From Hyphomonas sp. BRH_c22 (lineage in GTDB: Bacteria; Pseudomonadota; Alphaproteobacteria; Caulobacterales; Hyphomonadaceae), in NCBI RefSeq assembly GCF_000961795.1, contig NZ_LADU01000122.1:1-64000 (forward strand): DNA of 64,000 nt, in the 5' to 3' direction. Both the position numbers and the translations under genes were made by a program. Of the stretch, positions 27,117-36,924 are shown in pieces; position 1 is the stretch's first letter, and each line of letters opens with the position of its first letter. The notes under the pieces are model-generated. The model made no database searches. It was not told the DNA's origin and saw only the letters and a list, made by a program, of their open reading frames with translations.

Positions 27117-28406
27117 TCAGGCCGAAGCCTCATCCATCGCGTCCATTACATCGCTGGCACTTTGCGGCGCGATTCTCTGATCAACCTTCGCCCAGCGATC
27201 GCGCAACTGACCGATCCATTTCCGCTGGTCGGCGCGTAGCGACATCTGCTCGAGGATCGCGTTCTGCATGCGCCGTATGAACTGGGGCGTATCGAAGTAA
27301 CTCGCTCCGCGGGAGATTGCATAAGGATCAAACCCGTCGGCGACAGCCTCGAACCGCATCATCGCATTGACGAGCGATGGGATCGTCTGCTCGTCAAAGA
27401 ACACACCATTCTCCCCAGGCGAGACGTAGTCTTTTGCTCCGCCGCGGTGGAATGCGATGACCGGCGCGCCTGACGCCAAAGCTTCAACGGGCACGATTCC
27501 GAAGTCTTCTTCAGCCGGAAACAGCAGCGCCTTGCAGTTGGCATAATGGTCCGCAAGAACCTGATTGGGGACGCGTCCGAGAAACTCGATAGTCGGGCCG
27601 GCGATCTTCTTCAGTCCGGCCACGCCGTTACCGTCGCCGATAACGATGAGCCGCCGGCCGAGCTTCGTGCAGGCTTCAATTGCAAGATCCGCGCGTTTGT
27701 AGGGCACGAATTCACCAACATACAAATAGAACTCACCCCGGTCACCGTTTGGCTTGTACCTCGCTGTATCCACCGGCGGCGGAATGACTTCCGCCTTACG
27801 GCGCCAGAACTTCTGGATACGCATCGCAACGGCGTTCGAGTTGGCGATGAAGTGATCAACCCGCGCCGCTGACGTGACATCCCATGACCGAAGGGATTGC
27901 CCGAAGGCCAGCATACCCAGGCGTGACATCCATCCAGCCTGGCGGAAATACTGCCCGTACTGGTCCCAGATATATCGCATCGGCGAATGGCAGTAACAGA
28001 TGTGGAGAGAGTCCGGCCGCGTGATCACACCCTTGGCCGGCCCGGCCTCGCTGGAAATGACAAGGTCGTACTCACTCAGATCGAGCTGCTCAAGGGCCTG
28101 CGGCATCAGGCTGAGATAATAGGGATAGTGCTTCTGCGCAAAAGGCAGTGACTGTATCAGGGTTGTATTGACGCGGTGCTTGCGGATCCGGTCGGACACG
28201 CCTTTTTCGTCATAGACATGGGTAAAGATATCCGCCTCAGGAAACATCTCGCAGATCTGTTCGAGGACTTTCTCGCCTCCGCGCATATTGGTCAGCCAAT
28301 AGTGGATGATCGCAACACGCATCGCGCACGGCGGCATCTCGCGGGCCAAGTGCGACCAGGAACTGATCGGAACCGCGGCGTGAAGGGTGCTGGTTTTAGC
28401 GGACAT
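27117..28406 (-). CDS. family 4 glycosyltransferase
   Basis: A GT-B glycosyltransferase resembling WbaZ/WcaC-type mannosyl or rhamnosyl transferases. It has NMRGGEKVLEQICEMFPEADIF near the N-terminus, FYLYVGEFVPYKRADLAIEAC and the E-x7-E motif EDFGIVPVEALASG. The start is uncertain. ATG 28406 is 1 bp after the sugar-transferase stop and would be coupled, giving 429 residues. ATG 28322 gives the family-like start MRVAIIHYWL. It forms an operon with the initiating transferase directly upstream. Confidence 0.85.
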   Translation of the reverse strand: MSAKTSTLHAAVPISSWSHLAREMPPCAMRVAIIHYWLTNMRGGEKVLEQICEMFPEADIFTHVYDEKGVSDRIRKHRVNTTLIQSLPFAQKHYPYYLSLMPQALEQLDLSEYDLVISSEAGPAKGVITRPDSLHICYCHSPMRYIWDQYGQYFRQAGWMSRLGMLAFGQSLRSWDVTSAARVDHFIANSNAVAMRIQKFWRRKAEVIPPPVDTARYKPNGDRGEFYLYVGEFVPYKRADLAIEACTKLGRRLIVIGDGNGVAGLKKIAGPTIEFLGRVPNQVLADHYANCKALLFPAEEDFGIVPVEALASGAPVIAFHRGGAKDYVSPGENGVFFDEQTIPSLVNAMMRFEAVADGFDPYAISRGASYFDTPQFIRRMQNAILEQMSLRADQRKWIGQLRDRWAKVDQRIAPQSASDVMDAMDEASA

Positions 28407-28407
28407 G

Positions 28408-29235
28408 TTACGCGAAGTGCTTGCCTGATAGGATGCGTGAAACGAAACGCTTTGAAATATGGACATCCATCCAGAAGGTCCGCTGGAGGGAGTACCGGCG
28501 GTCCAACAGATTTCTTTTCAACGTGCCGGCGTCACGGCCGAGTGTGATCTGGGAAAGGCCGGTCAAGCCCGGGCGGTTCCGCAAATAGTGAATAACATCA
28601 AGACCATACACTTCCAGTTCTTCTGGCATGATGGGCCGCGGACCGACAATGCTCATTTCGCCGCGAAGCACGTTGACGAGCTTTGGCAGACTGGCAATGC
28701 TGGACTTGCGCAAGAACGCCAGGAATTTCCGGGTGCCCTCCCCGTCGTCCAAAACGGATGCAGGGCCCTTCCCTGCCGGCGTCTCGGTCGTGTCGAAGAT
28801 CAGGACATCAAACAGACGGCAACGTGCGCCAACCGCCTGACGGCGCATTAACACCGGCCGGCGGAGCAGGTAATGTAGCACGAACGCGACAAGGCAGATC
28901 AGCGGAAATGTCAGAACAAGCCCGAACGCTGACAATCCGATATCGTAAGCCCTCTTCCACGGTAAGCCGGAAATCTTGCCGCGCCATTGATACTCCACCA
29001 ACGGAATGTCCCGGCGCTTGGCGACGCTGCCTGCCAGACACTTGACGTCGGAAGGGTCGCGCTCGATTATGAAGTGCTCATTGCCGAAACTTCCGGATTG
29101 GGTATCCGGACAGCCCACACCCTCGACTGAATTTTGGTCTGAAGTATTCTCGAGCAGGTCCGCAGTAAAAGCTGTTAGCTCCGCGCCCGGCCAACTCTTG
29201 GCTTCGCCATTTTCCGGAAGTTTTACAGTAATCAT
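28408..29235 (-). CDS. initiating sugar-phosphate transferase (polyprenyl-phosphate hexose-1-phosphate transferase)
   Basis: A 275-residue bacterial sugar transferase that starts repeat-unit synthesis by moving sugar-1-phosphate to undecaprenyl phosphate. About 90 poorly conserved residues are followed by KRAYDIGLSAFGLVLTFPLICL (membrane anchor, ~93-115). The catalytic domain has SSIASLPKLVNVLRGEMSIVG, PRPIMPEE and RPGLTGLSQITLG. The KFRTM-like motif usually found in the mid-region reads LIFDTTET here, an odd divergence. Upstream of it lies a 254-bp divergent promoter region shared with the GT2 gene at 29490. Confidence 0.85.
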   Translation of the reverse strand: MITVKLPENGEAKSWPGAELTAFTADLLENTSDQNSVEGVGCPDTQSGSFGNEHFIIERDPSDVKCLAGSVAKRRDIPLVEYQWRGKISGLPWKRAYDIGLSAFGLVLTFPLICLVAFVLHYLLRRPVLMRRQAVGARCRLFDVLIFDTTETPAGKGPASVLDDGEGTRKFLAFLRKSSIASLPKLVNVLRGEMSIVGPRPIMPEELEVYGLDVIHYLRNRPGLTGLSQITLGRDAGTLKRNLLDRRYSLQRTFWMDVHISKRFVSRILSGKHFA

Positions 29236-29489
29236 GTCTGTCTCCCCACATGGTTAATAAAACACTCCGCTCCTCATCTTTGCAAGTCGCGTTCTAAGAA
29301 ATTCTCAAAGCCTGCGATTTTCGTCCGCATGAACCTGGTCGCTTTCGACGAAGCTGTCAGAGCGTGGAGACCCGAGATGTCCGCGGTAGCCGGATCATTC
29401 GGAAAAAATCTTTCCGGTCGTGATCGAATTGCAGGACTAGATTGAATTCGTGCTTTCGATTATAAAAGTAAAGGGACGCAATATTTGAG

Positions 29490-30443
29490 GTGGGAAAGTT
29501 GATTGGAAAAACGCCACGCGTGACGTTGGCTCTACCTGTGTACAACGGGGAGAATTACATACGCGAAACGCTCAACTCATTGCTTAATCAGACATATGGC
29601 GACTTTGAACTGATCATCACGGATAATGAATCAACCGATGGTACCCGCGCCATCTGCGAGACTTTCGTCGCGCGCGATCCGCGGGTGCAGTATTTTCGCA
29701 ATCCGCGCAATCTTGGCGCGGCGCCCAATTACAATCGCGGTTACGAGCTGGCGCGCGGAGAATACTTGAAATGGTGTGCGCACGACGACTTGTTGAGCTC
29801 CAATTTCCTTGAGGAGTGTATCACTGTGCTTGACCGTGATCCGAATATTGCACTGGCCTTCGGCGAGACTCACAGCATCGACCAGCACGGACAGACGATC
29901 GCCGTGCCGCCAAACGAAATGACGTCATTATTGGACGCCGACCCTGCGCGCCGCTTCTACCGTTCGATTGACGAAGCTGCGACCTGCTTTCCGATCTTTG
30001 GCCTGTTCCGGATGAGCGTGCTGAAACGGACGTCGCTGCACCGCAAGTATTACGGCTCTGATCGCGGGCTGATCGCAGAGACCGCTCTGCTCGGCAAATG
30101 TATACGGGTGCCCGAAGCCTTGTTCCTTAATCGTGAACATCCTCAGCGCTCAATCAATATCGACAGCGTGGCCGTGCGCAGCAAGTGGCAGACAGGCACG
30201 GCCAATCGGCGCGCCGCGATGGAGCACGTCAATCTCCTTCTTCATTTGTACGAAATTGCTGGGCGCCACCGGGATGTGGTGTCGCCGGTACGAGCCCGCG
30301 CGGCGCTCGCGCGCTTTGCCTTCCGCCCGTTTCAGATCGGGCGGTACCTTCTCGATCTCATCCGGTACGTTTCGCCGAGCATGGGCGCTCGGTTAAAACG
30401 GTGGGTTGCGGGCCCCCGCCGGGGGGCACAGTCGTCAGTTTGA
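29490..30443 (+). CDS. family 2 glycosyltransferase
   Basis: A 317-residue GT2 enzyme. VTLALPVYNGENYIRETLNSL, ITDNESTDGT and CAHDDLL give the nucleotide and metal sites. It starts at GTG 29490; the TTG at 29499 is an alternative, 9 bp after a GAGG. It opens the plus-strand block 29490-36011. The 77-bp gap to the cytidylyltransferase contains a strong GGAGGGGGGG ribosome site. Confidence 0.86.
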   Translation: MGKLIGKTPRVTLALPVYNGENYIRETLNSLLNQTYGDFELIITDNESTDGTRAICETFVARDPRVQYFRNPRNLGAAPNYNRGYELARGEYLKWCAHDDLLSSNFLEECITVLDRDPNIALAFGETHSIDQHGQTIAVPPNEMTSLLDADPARRFYRSIDEAATCFPIFGLFRMSVLKRTSLHRKYYGSDRGLIAETALLGKCIRVPEALFLNREHPQRSINIDSVAVRSKWQTGTANRRAAMEHVNLLLHLYEIAGRHRDVVSPVRARAALARFAFRPFQIGRYLLDLIRYVSPSMGARLKRWVAGPRRGAQSSV

Positions 30444-30520
30444 TTGCGGCAATGACTGATCGCAACAGAACAGTTTTTTAGCGTATCCGCACGGGAGAAG
30501 CCCGTGGAGGGGGGGCAAGA

Positions 30521-31291
30521 ATGAAAGTTGCTATTCTAGCGGGAGGCTTTGGCTCCAGGCTTGCCGAGGAAACGGAATCCCGTCCCAAACCGATGGTCGA
30601 GATCGGCGGAATGCCGATCCTCTGGCACATCATGAGCATCTACTCGAAATTCAACTACAATGACTTCGTCGTCGCACTCGGCTACAAGGGCGAGTACATC
30701 AAACGCTGGTTCCGCGACTACGGCTCGATGGGCGGCGATCTCAGCATCAATACCGCAAACGGGACCTACAAAAGCCACGCGGGCATTCGTCCGAACTGGA
30801 ATGTCGATCTCGTCGAAACCGGACCGACGACGCTGACCGGTGGCCGCATCATGCGACTGCGTGACTGGCTTGGCGGAGGCACGTTCATGCTCACCTGGGG
30901 TGACGGCGTGGCGGACGTTGACATCGACAAACTGCTCGCCTTCCACCGCAGCCACGGCAAGCTCGCGACAATGACAGCGGTCCGGCCACCCGCCCGTTAC
31001 GGTCACATCGAAATGGACGGCAACCAGGTGAAGGAATTCTCGGAAAAGCCACAGATCGGCGAAGGCTGGGTCAATGGCGCATTCTTTGTTCTCGAGCCCC
31101 GCGTCCTTGATTACATCGACGGCGACGGGGTCATGTTCGAGCATGCTCCGATGCAGCGCCTGGCGGCCGATGGCGAGCTGATGGCCTACAAGCACACGTC
31201 GTTCTGGCAGTGCATGGACACACTTCGCGAGAAGCAGATTCTCCAGGATTTATGGGACAGCGGCCAGGCGCCCTGGAAAATCTGGGATTGA
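30521..31291 (+). CDS. rfbF: glucose-1-phosphate cytidylyltransferase
   Basis: A 256-residue nucleotidyltransferase making CDP-glucose from CTP and glucose-1-phosphate, the entry to CDP-linked deoxy and branched sugars. The N-terminal VAILAGGFGSRLAEETESRP KPM signature is complete. YNDFVVALGYKGEYIKRWF and TWGDGVADVDIDKLLAFH match RfbF closely. Length equals the family norm. The start ATG at 30521 follows GGAGGGGGGGCAAGA. The next step in the standard pathway (CDP-glucose 4,6-dehydratase, RfbG) is not encoded directly beside it; the SDR at 31303 follows 11 bp later. Confidence 0.94.
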   Translation: MKVAILAGGFGSRLAEETESRPKPMVEIGGMPILWHIMSIYSKFNYNDFVVALGYKGEYIKRWFRDYGSMGGDLSINTANGTYKSHAGIRPNWNVDLVETGPTTLTGGRIMRLRDWLGGGTFMLTWGDGVADVDIDKLLAFHRSHGKLATMTAVRPPARYGHIEMDGNQVKEFSEKPQIGEGWVNGAFFVLEPRVLDYIDGDGVMFEHAPMQRLAADGELMAYKHTSFWQCMDTLREKQILQDLWDSGQAPWKIWD

Positions 31292-31302
31292 GGGACAGAT
31301 CC

Positions 31303-32361
31303 ATGAAAGTACTTTTGACAGGACATCGAGGATATATCGGAACCGTCCTCACACCTATGCTGCAGGACCGTGGACACGAGGTCTATGGCATGGACAGCGA
31401 TCTCTATAGTGGCTCGACCTTCACAGGCGAGATCATCGACGTTCCAGGCAGCCAAAAAGATTGCCGCGATGCGACCGCCGCCGATCTGACGCCTGACCGG
31501 CTCGGGGGCTTCGATGCGGTCATTCATCTCGCCGGACTTTCGAATGATCCGCTCGGCGATTACCAGCCCGGGCTAACGGATGATATCAACGCCTCCGCAT
31601 CAATTCACCTTGCGAAGCTCGCGAAGGCCGCTGGTGTTCCGCGGTTCCTGTTCGCCTCGTCGTGCAGCAATTATGGCGCAGCCGGCCAGGACTTCCTGAC
31701 AGAGTCGGCCGCGTTCAATCCGGTGACGCCCTATGGCTGGTCGAAGGTTAAAGTCGAGCAGATCGTTGGCCCGATGGCGGACGAGACCTTCAGTCCCACC
31801 TTCTTGCGGGCCTCGACTGCTTATGGCCTGTCGCCGCGGCTCCGCTTCGACCTCGTCGTCAACAACCTGACCGCCTGGGCCTTTTCAACCGGTGAAGTCC
31901 GCATGAAAAGCGACGGCATGCCGTGGCGTCCGATCGTGCATGTTGAGGATATTGCCCGCGCCTATGTCGCCAGTCTTGAGGCTGATCGGACAGACGTTCA
32001 CAATGAAGCATTCAATGTCGGGACCACGAGCGAGAACTACCGGGTTCGCGACATTGCTGAAATCGTCGGGCAGGTGGTTCCGGGCAGCCGCGTGACATTT
32101 GCCGACGACGCGTCGCCCGACACACGAAATTATAGGGTCGACTGCAACTATATCGCCCGCAAGCTGCCCGGCTTCAAACCGCAATGGACGTGCCGGCGCG
32201 GTGTCGAGGAACTCTACGACACGTTCTGCAAGGTTGGAGTTACGGTCGATGAATTCGAAGGCGACCGATTCAAGCGCATCGCCCAGATCAAGAAGCTGAT
32301 TTCAGAGGGCAAGCTCGACAGCAATTTACGCTGGCGCCAGCCCACCTATTCGATCTCCTGA
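31303..32361 (+). CDS. NAD-dependent epimerase/dehydratase (extended SDR)
   Basis: A 352-residue extended SDR starting [20 protein letters not shown]. The frame is open upstream within rfbF, but ATG 31303 has GGGACAG before it and gives the cofactor motif GHRGYIG at its normal place. [15 protein letters not shown] and [10 protein letters not shown] provide the Ser and the Tyr-Lys pair. It lacks the marks that would let me call it CDP-glucose 4,6-dehydratase. It sits in the same operon as rfbF and the two methyltransferases, so it probably acts on the CDP-sugar. The exact reaction is unknown. Confidence 0.86.
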   Translation: MKVLLTGHRGYIGTVLTPMLQDRGHEVYGMDSDLYSGSTFTGEIIDVPGSQKDCRDATAADLTPDRLGGFDAVIHLAGLSNDPLGDYQPGLTDDINASASIHLAKLAKAAGVPRFLFASSCSNYGAAGQDFLTESAAFNPVTPYGWSKVKVEQIVGPMADETFSPTFLRASTAYGLSPRLRFDLVVNNLTAWAFSTGEVRMKSDGMPWRPIVHVEDIARAYVASLEADRTDVHNEAFNVGTTSENYRVRDIAEIVGQVVPGSRVTFADDASPDTRNYRVDCNYIARKLPGFKPQWTCRRGVEELYDTFCKVGVTVDEFEGDRFKRIAQIKKLISEGKLDSNLRWRQPTYSIS

Positions 32362-32372
32362 AAGGCCAGTCC

Positions 32373-33632
32373 ATGCCAGATACAATCGCCCTCGCACCTT
32401 CGCGTTCGCAGACAATCACCCAATGCCGTTCATGCGGCGGCTCGGACCTCGACGTCTTTCTCGATCTCGGTATCACGCCGCTGGTCGACCGGCTGGTCGA
32501 CGTCGCGCGCCGTGACGAACCGGAACCCGAGTTTCCGCTCCGTGTCGCGTTCTGCCAAGACTGCACACTTGTCCAGATTACCGAAACAGTCGATCCGGAA
32601 CTGCTTTTTGAAGCCGCCTATCCATATTATTCGTCATTCTCCCCTGCCCTGCTCGCGCATTCGCGCGCCAACGCCCTCGACCTGATCGAGCGGCGCAAGC
32701 TGGGCAAGGATAGCCTCGTCATCGAACTGGCGAGCAACGATGGCTACCTCCTGAAAAATTATTGCGAGGCCGGCATCCCTGTGCTTGGCATCGATCCTGC
32801 CATCGGGCCCGCGGCAGCCGCCGAAAAGGTCGGCGTCAAAACGCTCAATGCGTTTTTTTCGCTGAACCTCGCGCGTGACTTGCGCGCCCAAAGCGTACGC
32901 GCCGACGTCATCCACGGAAACAACGTGCTTGCCCATGTCTCCGATACCAATGGCTTCGTTGCAGGAATTGCGGAGCTGTTGGCGCCCGAAGGCTTAGCCG
33001 TGATTGAGGCACCGTACGTCAAGGATCTGATAGATCATGTCGAGTTCGACACGATCTATCATGAGCACATGTGTTATTTCTCTGTCACCTCCGTCGACGC
33101 TCTGGCACGTCGCCACGGATTGTTCCTGAATGATATCCAGCACTTGTCGATCCATGGCGGATCAATTCGCTACTATCTAGAACCGATCGAACGTGTGGGT
33201 GAAAGTGTGCGCAAGCAGCTGCGCGTCGAACAGCTCGAAGGACTCGACACGCTCGATTACTTCCGCGACTTTTCCTCTCGCGTGGAGGATCTGCGGAGCA
33301 AGTTGATGGAAATGCTCCATGCCCTGAAAGCGGACGGCAAATCGATCGCCGCCTACGGCGCAGCTGCGAAAGCGGCAACGCTGATCAATTATTCGGGCAT
33401 CGGGACCGACCTCATCGACTTTGTCGTGGACCGCAACGTTCACAAGCACGGCAAACTCATGCCCGGACAGAAGATCCCGATCCGGCCGCCAGAAGCGCTC
33501 GTCGAAGAACAGCCGGACTATGTACTTATGCTGGCCTGGAATTTCGCCGACGAAATTCTTGAGCAGCAGAGCGAGTATCGCGCCCGAGGCGGCAAGTTCA
33601 TTATTCCCGTGCCTGTGCCGCGCATTGTCTGA
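32373..33632 (+). CDS. sugar C-methyltransferase-like, SAM-dependent
   Basis: A 419-residue three-part protein of the NovU/TylC3/EryBIII class, which C-methylates nucleotide-linked deoxysugars. Residues ~15-70 are the zinc-binding domain (CRSCGGSDL and FCQDCTLVQ). The SAM domain shows [15 protein letters not shown], and [11 protein letters not shown] supplies the putative catalytic Tyr/His region. The C-terminal domain has [17 protein letters not shown]. It is 11 bp after the SDR gene and 16 bp before a second related protein. Together with rfbF it points to a branched-chain sugar in the polymer. Confidence 0.88.
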   Translation: MPDTIALAPSRSQTITQCRSCGGSDLDVFLDLGITPLVDRLVDVARRDEPEPEFPLRVAFCQDCTLVQITETVDPELLFEAAYPYYSSFSPALLAHSRANALDLIERRKLGKDSLVIELASNDGYLLKNYCEAGIPVLGIDPAIGPAAAAEKVGVKTLNAFFSLNLARDLRAQSVRADVIHGNNVLAHVSDTNGFVAGIAELLAPEGLAVIEAPYVKDLIDHVEFDTIYHEHMCYFSVTSVDALARRHGLFLNDIQHLSIHGGSIRYYLEPIERVGESVRKQLRVEQLEGLDTLDYFRDFSSRVEDLRSKLMEMLHALKADGKSIAAYGAAAKAATLINYSGIGTDLIDFVVDRNVHKHGKLMPGQKIPIRPPEALVEEQPDYVLMLAWNFADEILEQQSEYRARGGKFIIPVPVPRIV

Positions 33633-33648
33633 ACAAGCGGAGACCGCC

Positions 33649-34881
33649 ATGCCCCAAGCCGCAGATACGCGCGAAGTGACATCGCTCGGGACAGACAGCG
33701 CTGCCTGCCTCTGTCCGGCCTGTGAAAAAGCACCGATGCGCATCTTCTACACCGCGCGCAATGTGCCAACAAACAGCTGCATTCTCCTGTCGACGCCAGA
33801 AGAAGCTCGCGCCTACCCCACTGGGGACATAGCCCTCGGTTTCTGCGACCTGTGCGGTTTCGTCTTCAATACCGCCTTTGACCTCGCCAAGACCGAGTAT
33901 TCTGGCCGCTATGAGGAAACACAGGCCTTCTCGGGAACGTTCAACCGATTCCATCGTGAGCTGGCCGAAAGGCTCGTCAATACCTACGACCTGCATGACA
34001 AGGATGTACTGGAGATCGGTTGTGGCAAGGGCGAGTTTCTCGTTTTGCTCGCTGAGCTCGGCAACAATCGCGGCGTAGGTATCGACCCAGGTGTCGACCT
34101 TGAGCGCGTCGAGACAGCTGCGCCGGGTCTGCTCAAGTTCATCCCGGACTTTTATTCGGAGGCCTATGGCGACCACAAGGTCGACTTCCTCGCCTGCAAG
34201 ATGACGCTCGAACATATTCCGCGCGCCGGGCAGTTCGTGTCAACGGTTCGGCGCGGTCTGGGTGACCAGACCGATGCGGTGGTCTTCTTCCAGGTCCCGG
34301 AGGCCTTCCGAATTTTCAATCAATGTGCGTTTGAAGACATCTATTACGAACACTGTGCTTACTTTTCGGTCGGCTCGATCGGGCGGATGTTCCGTGCAAT
34401 CGGCTTCGACGCGCTCGATATCGCGACCGAATACGGCGAACAGTATCTGACGATCGAAGCGAGACCACGGGCCGCCGGTGCGCCGCCCAAGCCGCCGCAG
34501 CCTGGTGAGGACGATCTTGCGATCATGGCTGGCCTGATCGATACCTTCGCCCGGCGCTGCCGCGAAAGGCTGGACCATTGGCGCGGCGTCATCGAGGAGG
34601 CCAAAGCAGCGGGCGACACGATCGTTCTCTGGGGGTCAGGCTCCAAAGCAGTGTCGTTTCTAAGCACACTCGATGCGGGGGCTGATATTGATTATGTCAC
34701 CGACATCAATCCGCACCGGCACAATCACTTCATGCCGATTACCGCCCAGCGGATCGTGCCACCAGCCGAACTCGCCGCAATCAGGCCCGGCCTGGTGATC
34801 TGCATGAACCGCGTCTATGAGGAAGAGATCCGCGCCGATCTTGCAAAGATAGGCCTGACGCCGAGGATTGTGAGTCTTTGA
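33649..34881 (+). CDS. second methyltransferase of the C-methyltransferase type
   Basis: A 410-residue protein with the same three-part plan as the gene before it. It has an N-terminal Cys-rich domain (CLCPACEK and GFCDLCGFVFN), a SAM-binding domain (DVLEIGCGKGEFLVLLAELG), a YYEHCAYFSVGS stretch, and a C-terminal Rossmann-like domain (TIVLWGSGSKAVSFLSTL). The start ATG 33649 follows GGAGACC; an earlier open frame overlaps the upstream gene and is not used. Two consecutive homologues may methylate different carbons, or one may have diverged to another role. Confidence 0.85.
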   Translation: MPQAADTREVTSLGTDSAACLCPACEKAPMRIFYTARNVPTNSCILLSTPEEARAYPTGDIALGFCDLCGFVFNTAFDLAKTEYSGRYEETQAFSGTFNRFHRELAERLVNTYDLHDKDVLEIGCGKGEFLVLLAELGNNRGVGIDPGVDLERVETAAPGLLKFIPDFYSEAYGDHKVDFLACKMTLEHIPRAGQFVSTVRRGLGDQTDAVVFFQVPEAFRIFNQCAFEDIYYEHCAYFSVGSIGRMFRAIGFDALDIATEYGEQYLTIEARPRAAGAPPKPPQPGEDDLAIMAGLIDTFARRCRERLDHWRGVIEEAKAAGDTIVLWGSGSKAVSFLSTLDAGADIDYVTDINPHRHNHFMPITAQRIVPPAELAAIRPGLVICMNRVYEEEIRADLAKIGLTPRIVSL

Positions 34882-34904
34882 CCGACGCAGCGAGTTCGTA
34901 AGAC

Positions 34905-36011
34905 ATGTTCGACTCGCAGACTCCACCCATCCGCCAGGCTGCGCACGTGGGATTCGGCGAGGTATCTGATCGTGCCTGGGACAATGCCGAGACTCGCTAC
35001 CGGACTCCGATGCAGTCACACCTCTGGGCGCGGGCATATGCAGCGACACTCGCAAAGGGTGAAATAGATGTCGTGATTGTCGGCGACCCGTCCGCGCCGC
35101 GCGCACTCGCAGCTTTCGCCAAATCGGTCAGCGGAACAGGTCGCTGGACTTTGCTGGGCGCAGAGGACCTGTGGGAATCGGTTGAAGTTGCGGCGCAGGA
35201 CGCTGAGGCGGAGGAGGTACTCGTAAGGCAGCTTGCAAGGTCATCGCGCCCACTGCGCTTCGGACACTACCCGGCGAATTCCAGCTTTCTGCAGGCGATG
35301 ACGCGGGCCGCGCGGGGAAAGGCATTGTTTGTGCGCCATGCCGTGCCCGGCAGGGCCCTGCCCCGTATCCTGCTCGGGCCTCAATGGTGCGCACCGGAAA
35401 GCCAACTGAGTTCCCGTCGCCGTTCCGATCTCCGGCGCATGGGCCGGTTGGCATCGGGAGCGGGAAAGGTCAGTTACGAGATTATTTCACCCGGCTGCGC
35501 GGAGGTCGATTCCCTCGTTCTTGAGGCATTTGCGGTCGAGGAAAAGAACTGGAAAGGTCGGTCCGGAACAGCAATGGCAAGCGATGCCGCAAAGGGCGCT
35601 TTCTACAAGGAGTACGCGCGCCTTGCCGCCGACGCTGGCATTCTGCGCCTGTGTTTCCTGCGGATCGACGGCGCTCCGGCAGCCATGCAATTTGCCGTCG
35701 AATGTTACAACGCATTCTGGCTCCTTAAAATCGGGTATGACGAGACCTATCGGCGTTGTTCACCGGGTAGTTTGCTCATGCGTGAAACGATCAGCTATGC
35801 TGCAACCAAGGGCATCGCCGCCTACGAATTTCTCGGGCGAGAGGCAGATTGGACAAAACTTTGGACAACAGAGGCACGTCCCATCGTAAATGCACGACTC
35901 TATCCCTACAATGCATCAGGCGCCTGGACGCTCCTGGCTGATACGGGTGAACTTGCGATGCGCAGGCTGGGCACACGCTTTTCTCGAACCCCTCCGGATG
36001 CCTCAGCCTAG
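34905..36011 (+). CDS. FemAB/GNAT-like N-acyltransferase
   Basis: A 368-residue protein of the GNAT_6/FemAB-like class found in capsule and cellulose loci, thought to acylate or aminoacylate a sugar. Features are LSSRRRSDLRRMGRLASG, the long helix region VLEAFAVEEKNWKGRSG and YYRR-like DETYRRCSPGSLLMRETI, then AYEFLGREADWTKLW. The stop codon TAG (36009-36011) is part of the CTAG at which the IS5 relic begins, so the native C-terminus may differ by a few residues. It closes the plus-strand operon that starts at 29490 or 30521. Confidence 0.8.
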   Translation: MFDSQTPPIRQAAHVGFGEVSDRAWDNAETRYRTPMQSHLWARAYAATLAKGEIDVVIVGDPSAPRALAAFAKSVSGTGRWTLLGAEDLWESVEVAAQDAEAEEVLVRQLARSSRPLRFGHYPANSSFLQAMTRAARGKALFVRHAVPGRALPRILLGPQWCAPESQLSSRRRSDLRRMGRLASGAGKVSYEIISPGCAEVDSLVLEAFAVEEKNWKGRSGTAMASDAAKGAFYKEYARLAADAGILRLCFLRIDGAPAAMQFAVECYNAFWLLKIGYDETYRRCSPGSLLMRETISYAATKGIAAYEFLGREADWTKLWTTEARPIVNARLYPYNASGAWTLLADTGELAMRRLGTRFSRTPPDASA

Positions 36012-36896
36012 GGTCCAGACTCATTACAGCCACCCGATGACAGCGGTTGCTATGGCGATTGCCGCCATGAATTTGGTGTTGTTATGGTCGAAGCGAGTTG
36101 CGATACGCCGCTAGTCCTTCAGCCTACAGAACATGCGCTCGATGACCTTGCGCTGGCGATAGGTTCAATTGTCATAGGCGTACAGGACCTTGCGATTTGA
36201 TCGCGGTGAAATGACGGGTTCGTTGCCGCAATTTTCCAGCCACTCGCGCAGATTCTGGCTGTCATATCTTTTATCGACGACAAGATGAGCGGTCGGTGGA
36301 AGCGCGGTCAGACACGCCTCTGCAACCTTGCAATCATGCACGTTTCCGGACGTGAGCATCAGGACGAGCGGGCGACGTTTCTCGTCGCAGACGGAGTATA
36401 GCTTTGTGTTGCGGTCTGCTTTGGTAACGCCGATACCGTGCGCAAAACCCCCGTTCCGGACGCTTTTGATCCTCGATCAAACGCCTGGTCCTTCACTCTA
36501 CTGCCCGCGCAGCGTTGGACCTTGATGCAGGTGCTGTCGATGAACACTCTGTCGGACGTATCCTCAGCACCTGCGGGGCCAGCGAAGATGTCCTCCCAAA
36601 CCCCGCGCTCGGCCCAGCGCACAAAGCGATTGCAGCGTGTCTTCTTCGGGACGCATACGTCGCGGGGACAACCGGCCCGTCGCCCCCAATCTTCAGGGCG
36701 TGGACTATCCCCGACAGGACGCGCCGTCCATCAACCGGCGCCATTCCGCTCGTATCCGTCGGCCGCAGCGGTTCGATCCAGGCCCACGGCTCATCAGAAA
36801 ACCAGAAGAAATCAGACGGGCCCACCTATCCTCCTGAAACGGAGGCAGTGAATCATGATCCGAACCGGACAGGAATCCCATTAATGGGTCCGGACC
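36012..36896 (-). mobile_element. IS5-family (IS427-like) element, decayed
   Basis: Imperfect terminal inverted repeats GGTCCAGACTCATTAC (36012-36027) and the complement of TTAATGGGTCCGGACC (36881-36896) bound 885 bp. The flanking tetranucleotides are CTAG (36008-36011) and CTTG (36897-36900), a probable 4-bp target duplication with one later change. Confidence 0.8.
36030..36825 (-). pseudogene. IS5-family transposase, broken
   Basis: On the minus strand the N-terminus FFWFSDEPWAWIEPL runs in one frame and RWAERGVWEDIFAGPAGAED with VFIDSTCIKVQRCAG in a second. LTSGNVHDCKVAEACLTAL with VVDKRYDSQNLREWL and SNRKVLYAYDN continues in a third. The end, RKVIERMFCRLKD*RRIATRF and FMAAIAIATAVIGWL, is interrupted by in-frame stops after YDN and LKD. 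Frameshifts and nonsense codons leave no functional gene. The usual ADKGYDS motif reads VDKRYDS. Confidence 0.85.
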
Positions 36897-36924
36897 CTTG
36901 TCACTGCGCTGCCCCGGTTTACGA

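Noticed and set aside
30536-31195. 219-codon minus-strand frame in rfbF
   Set aside because: Antisense shadow of a well-supported enzyme gene.
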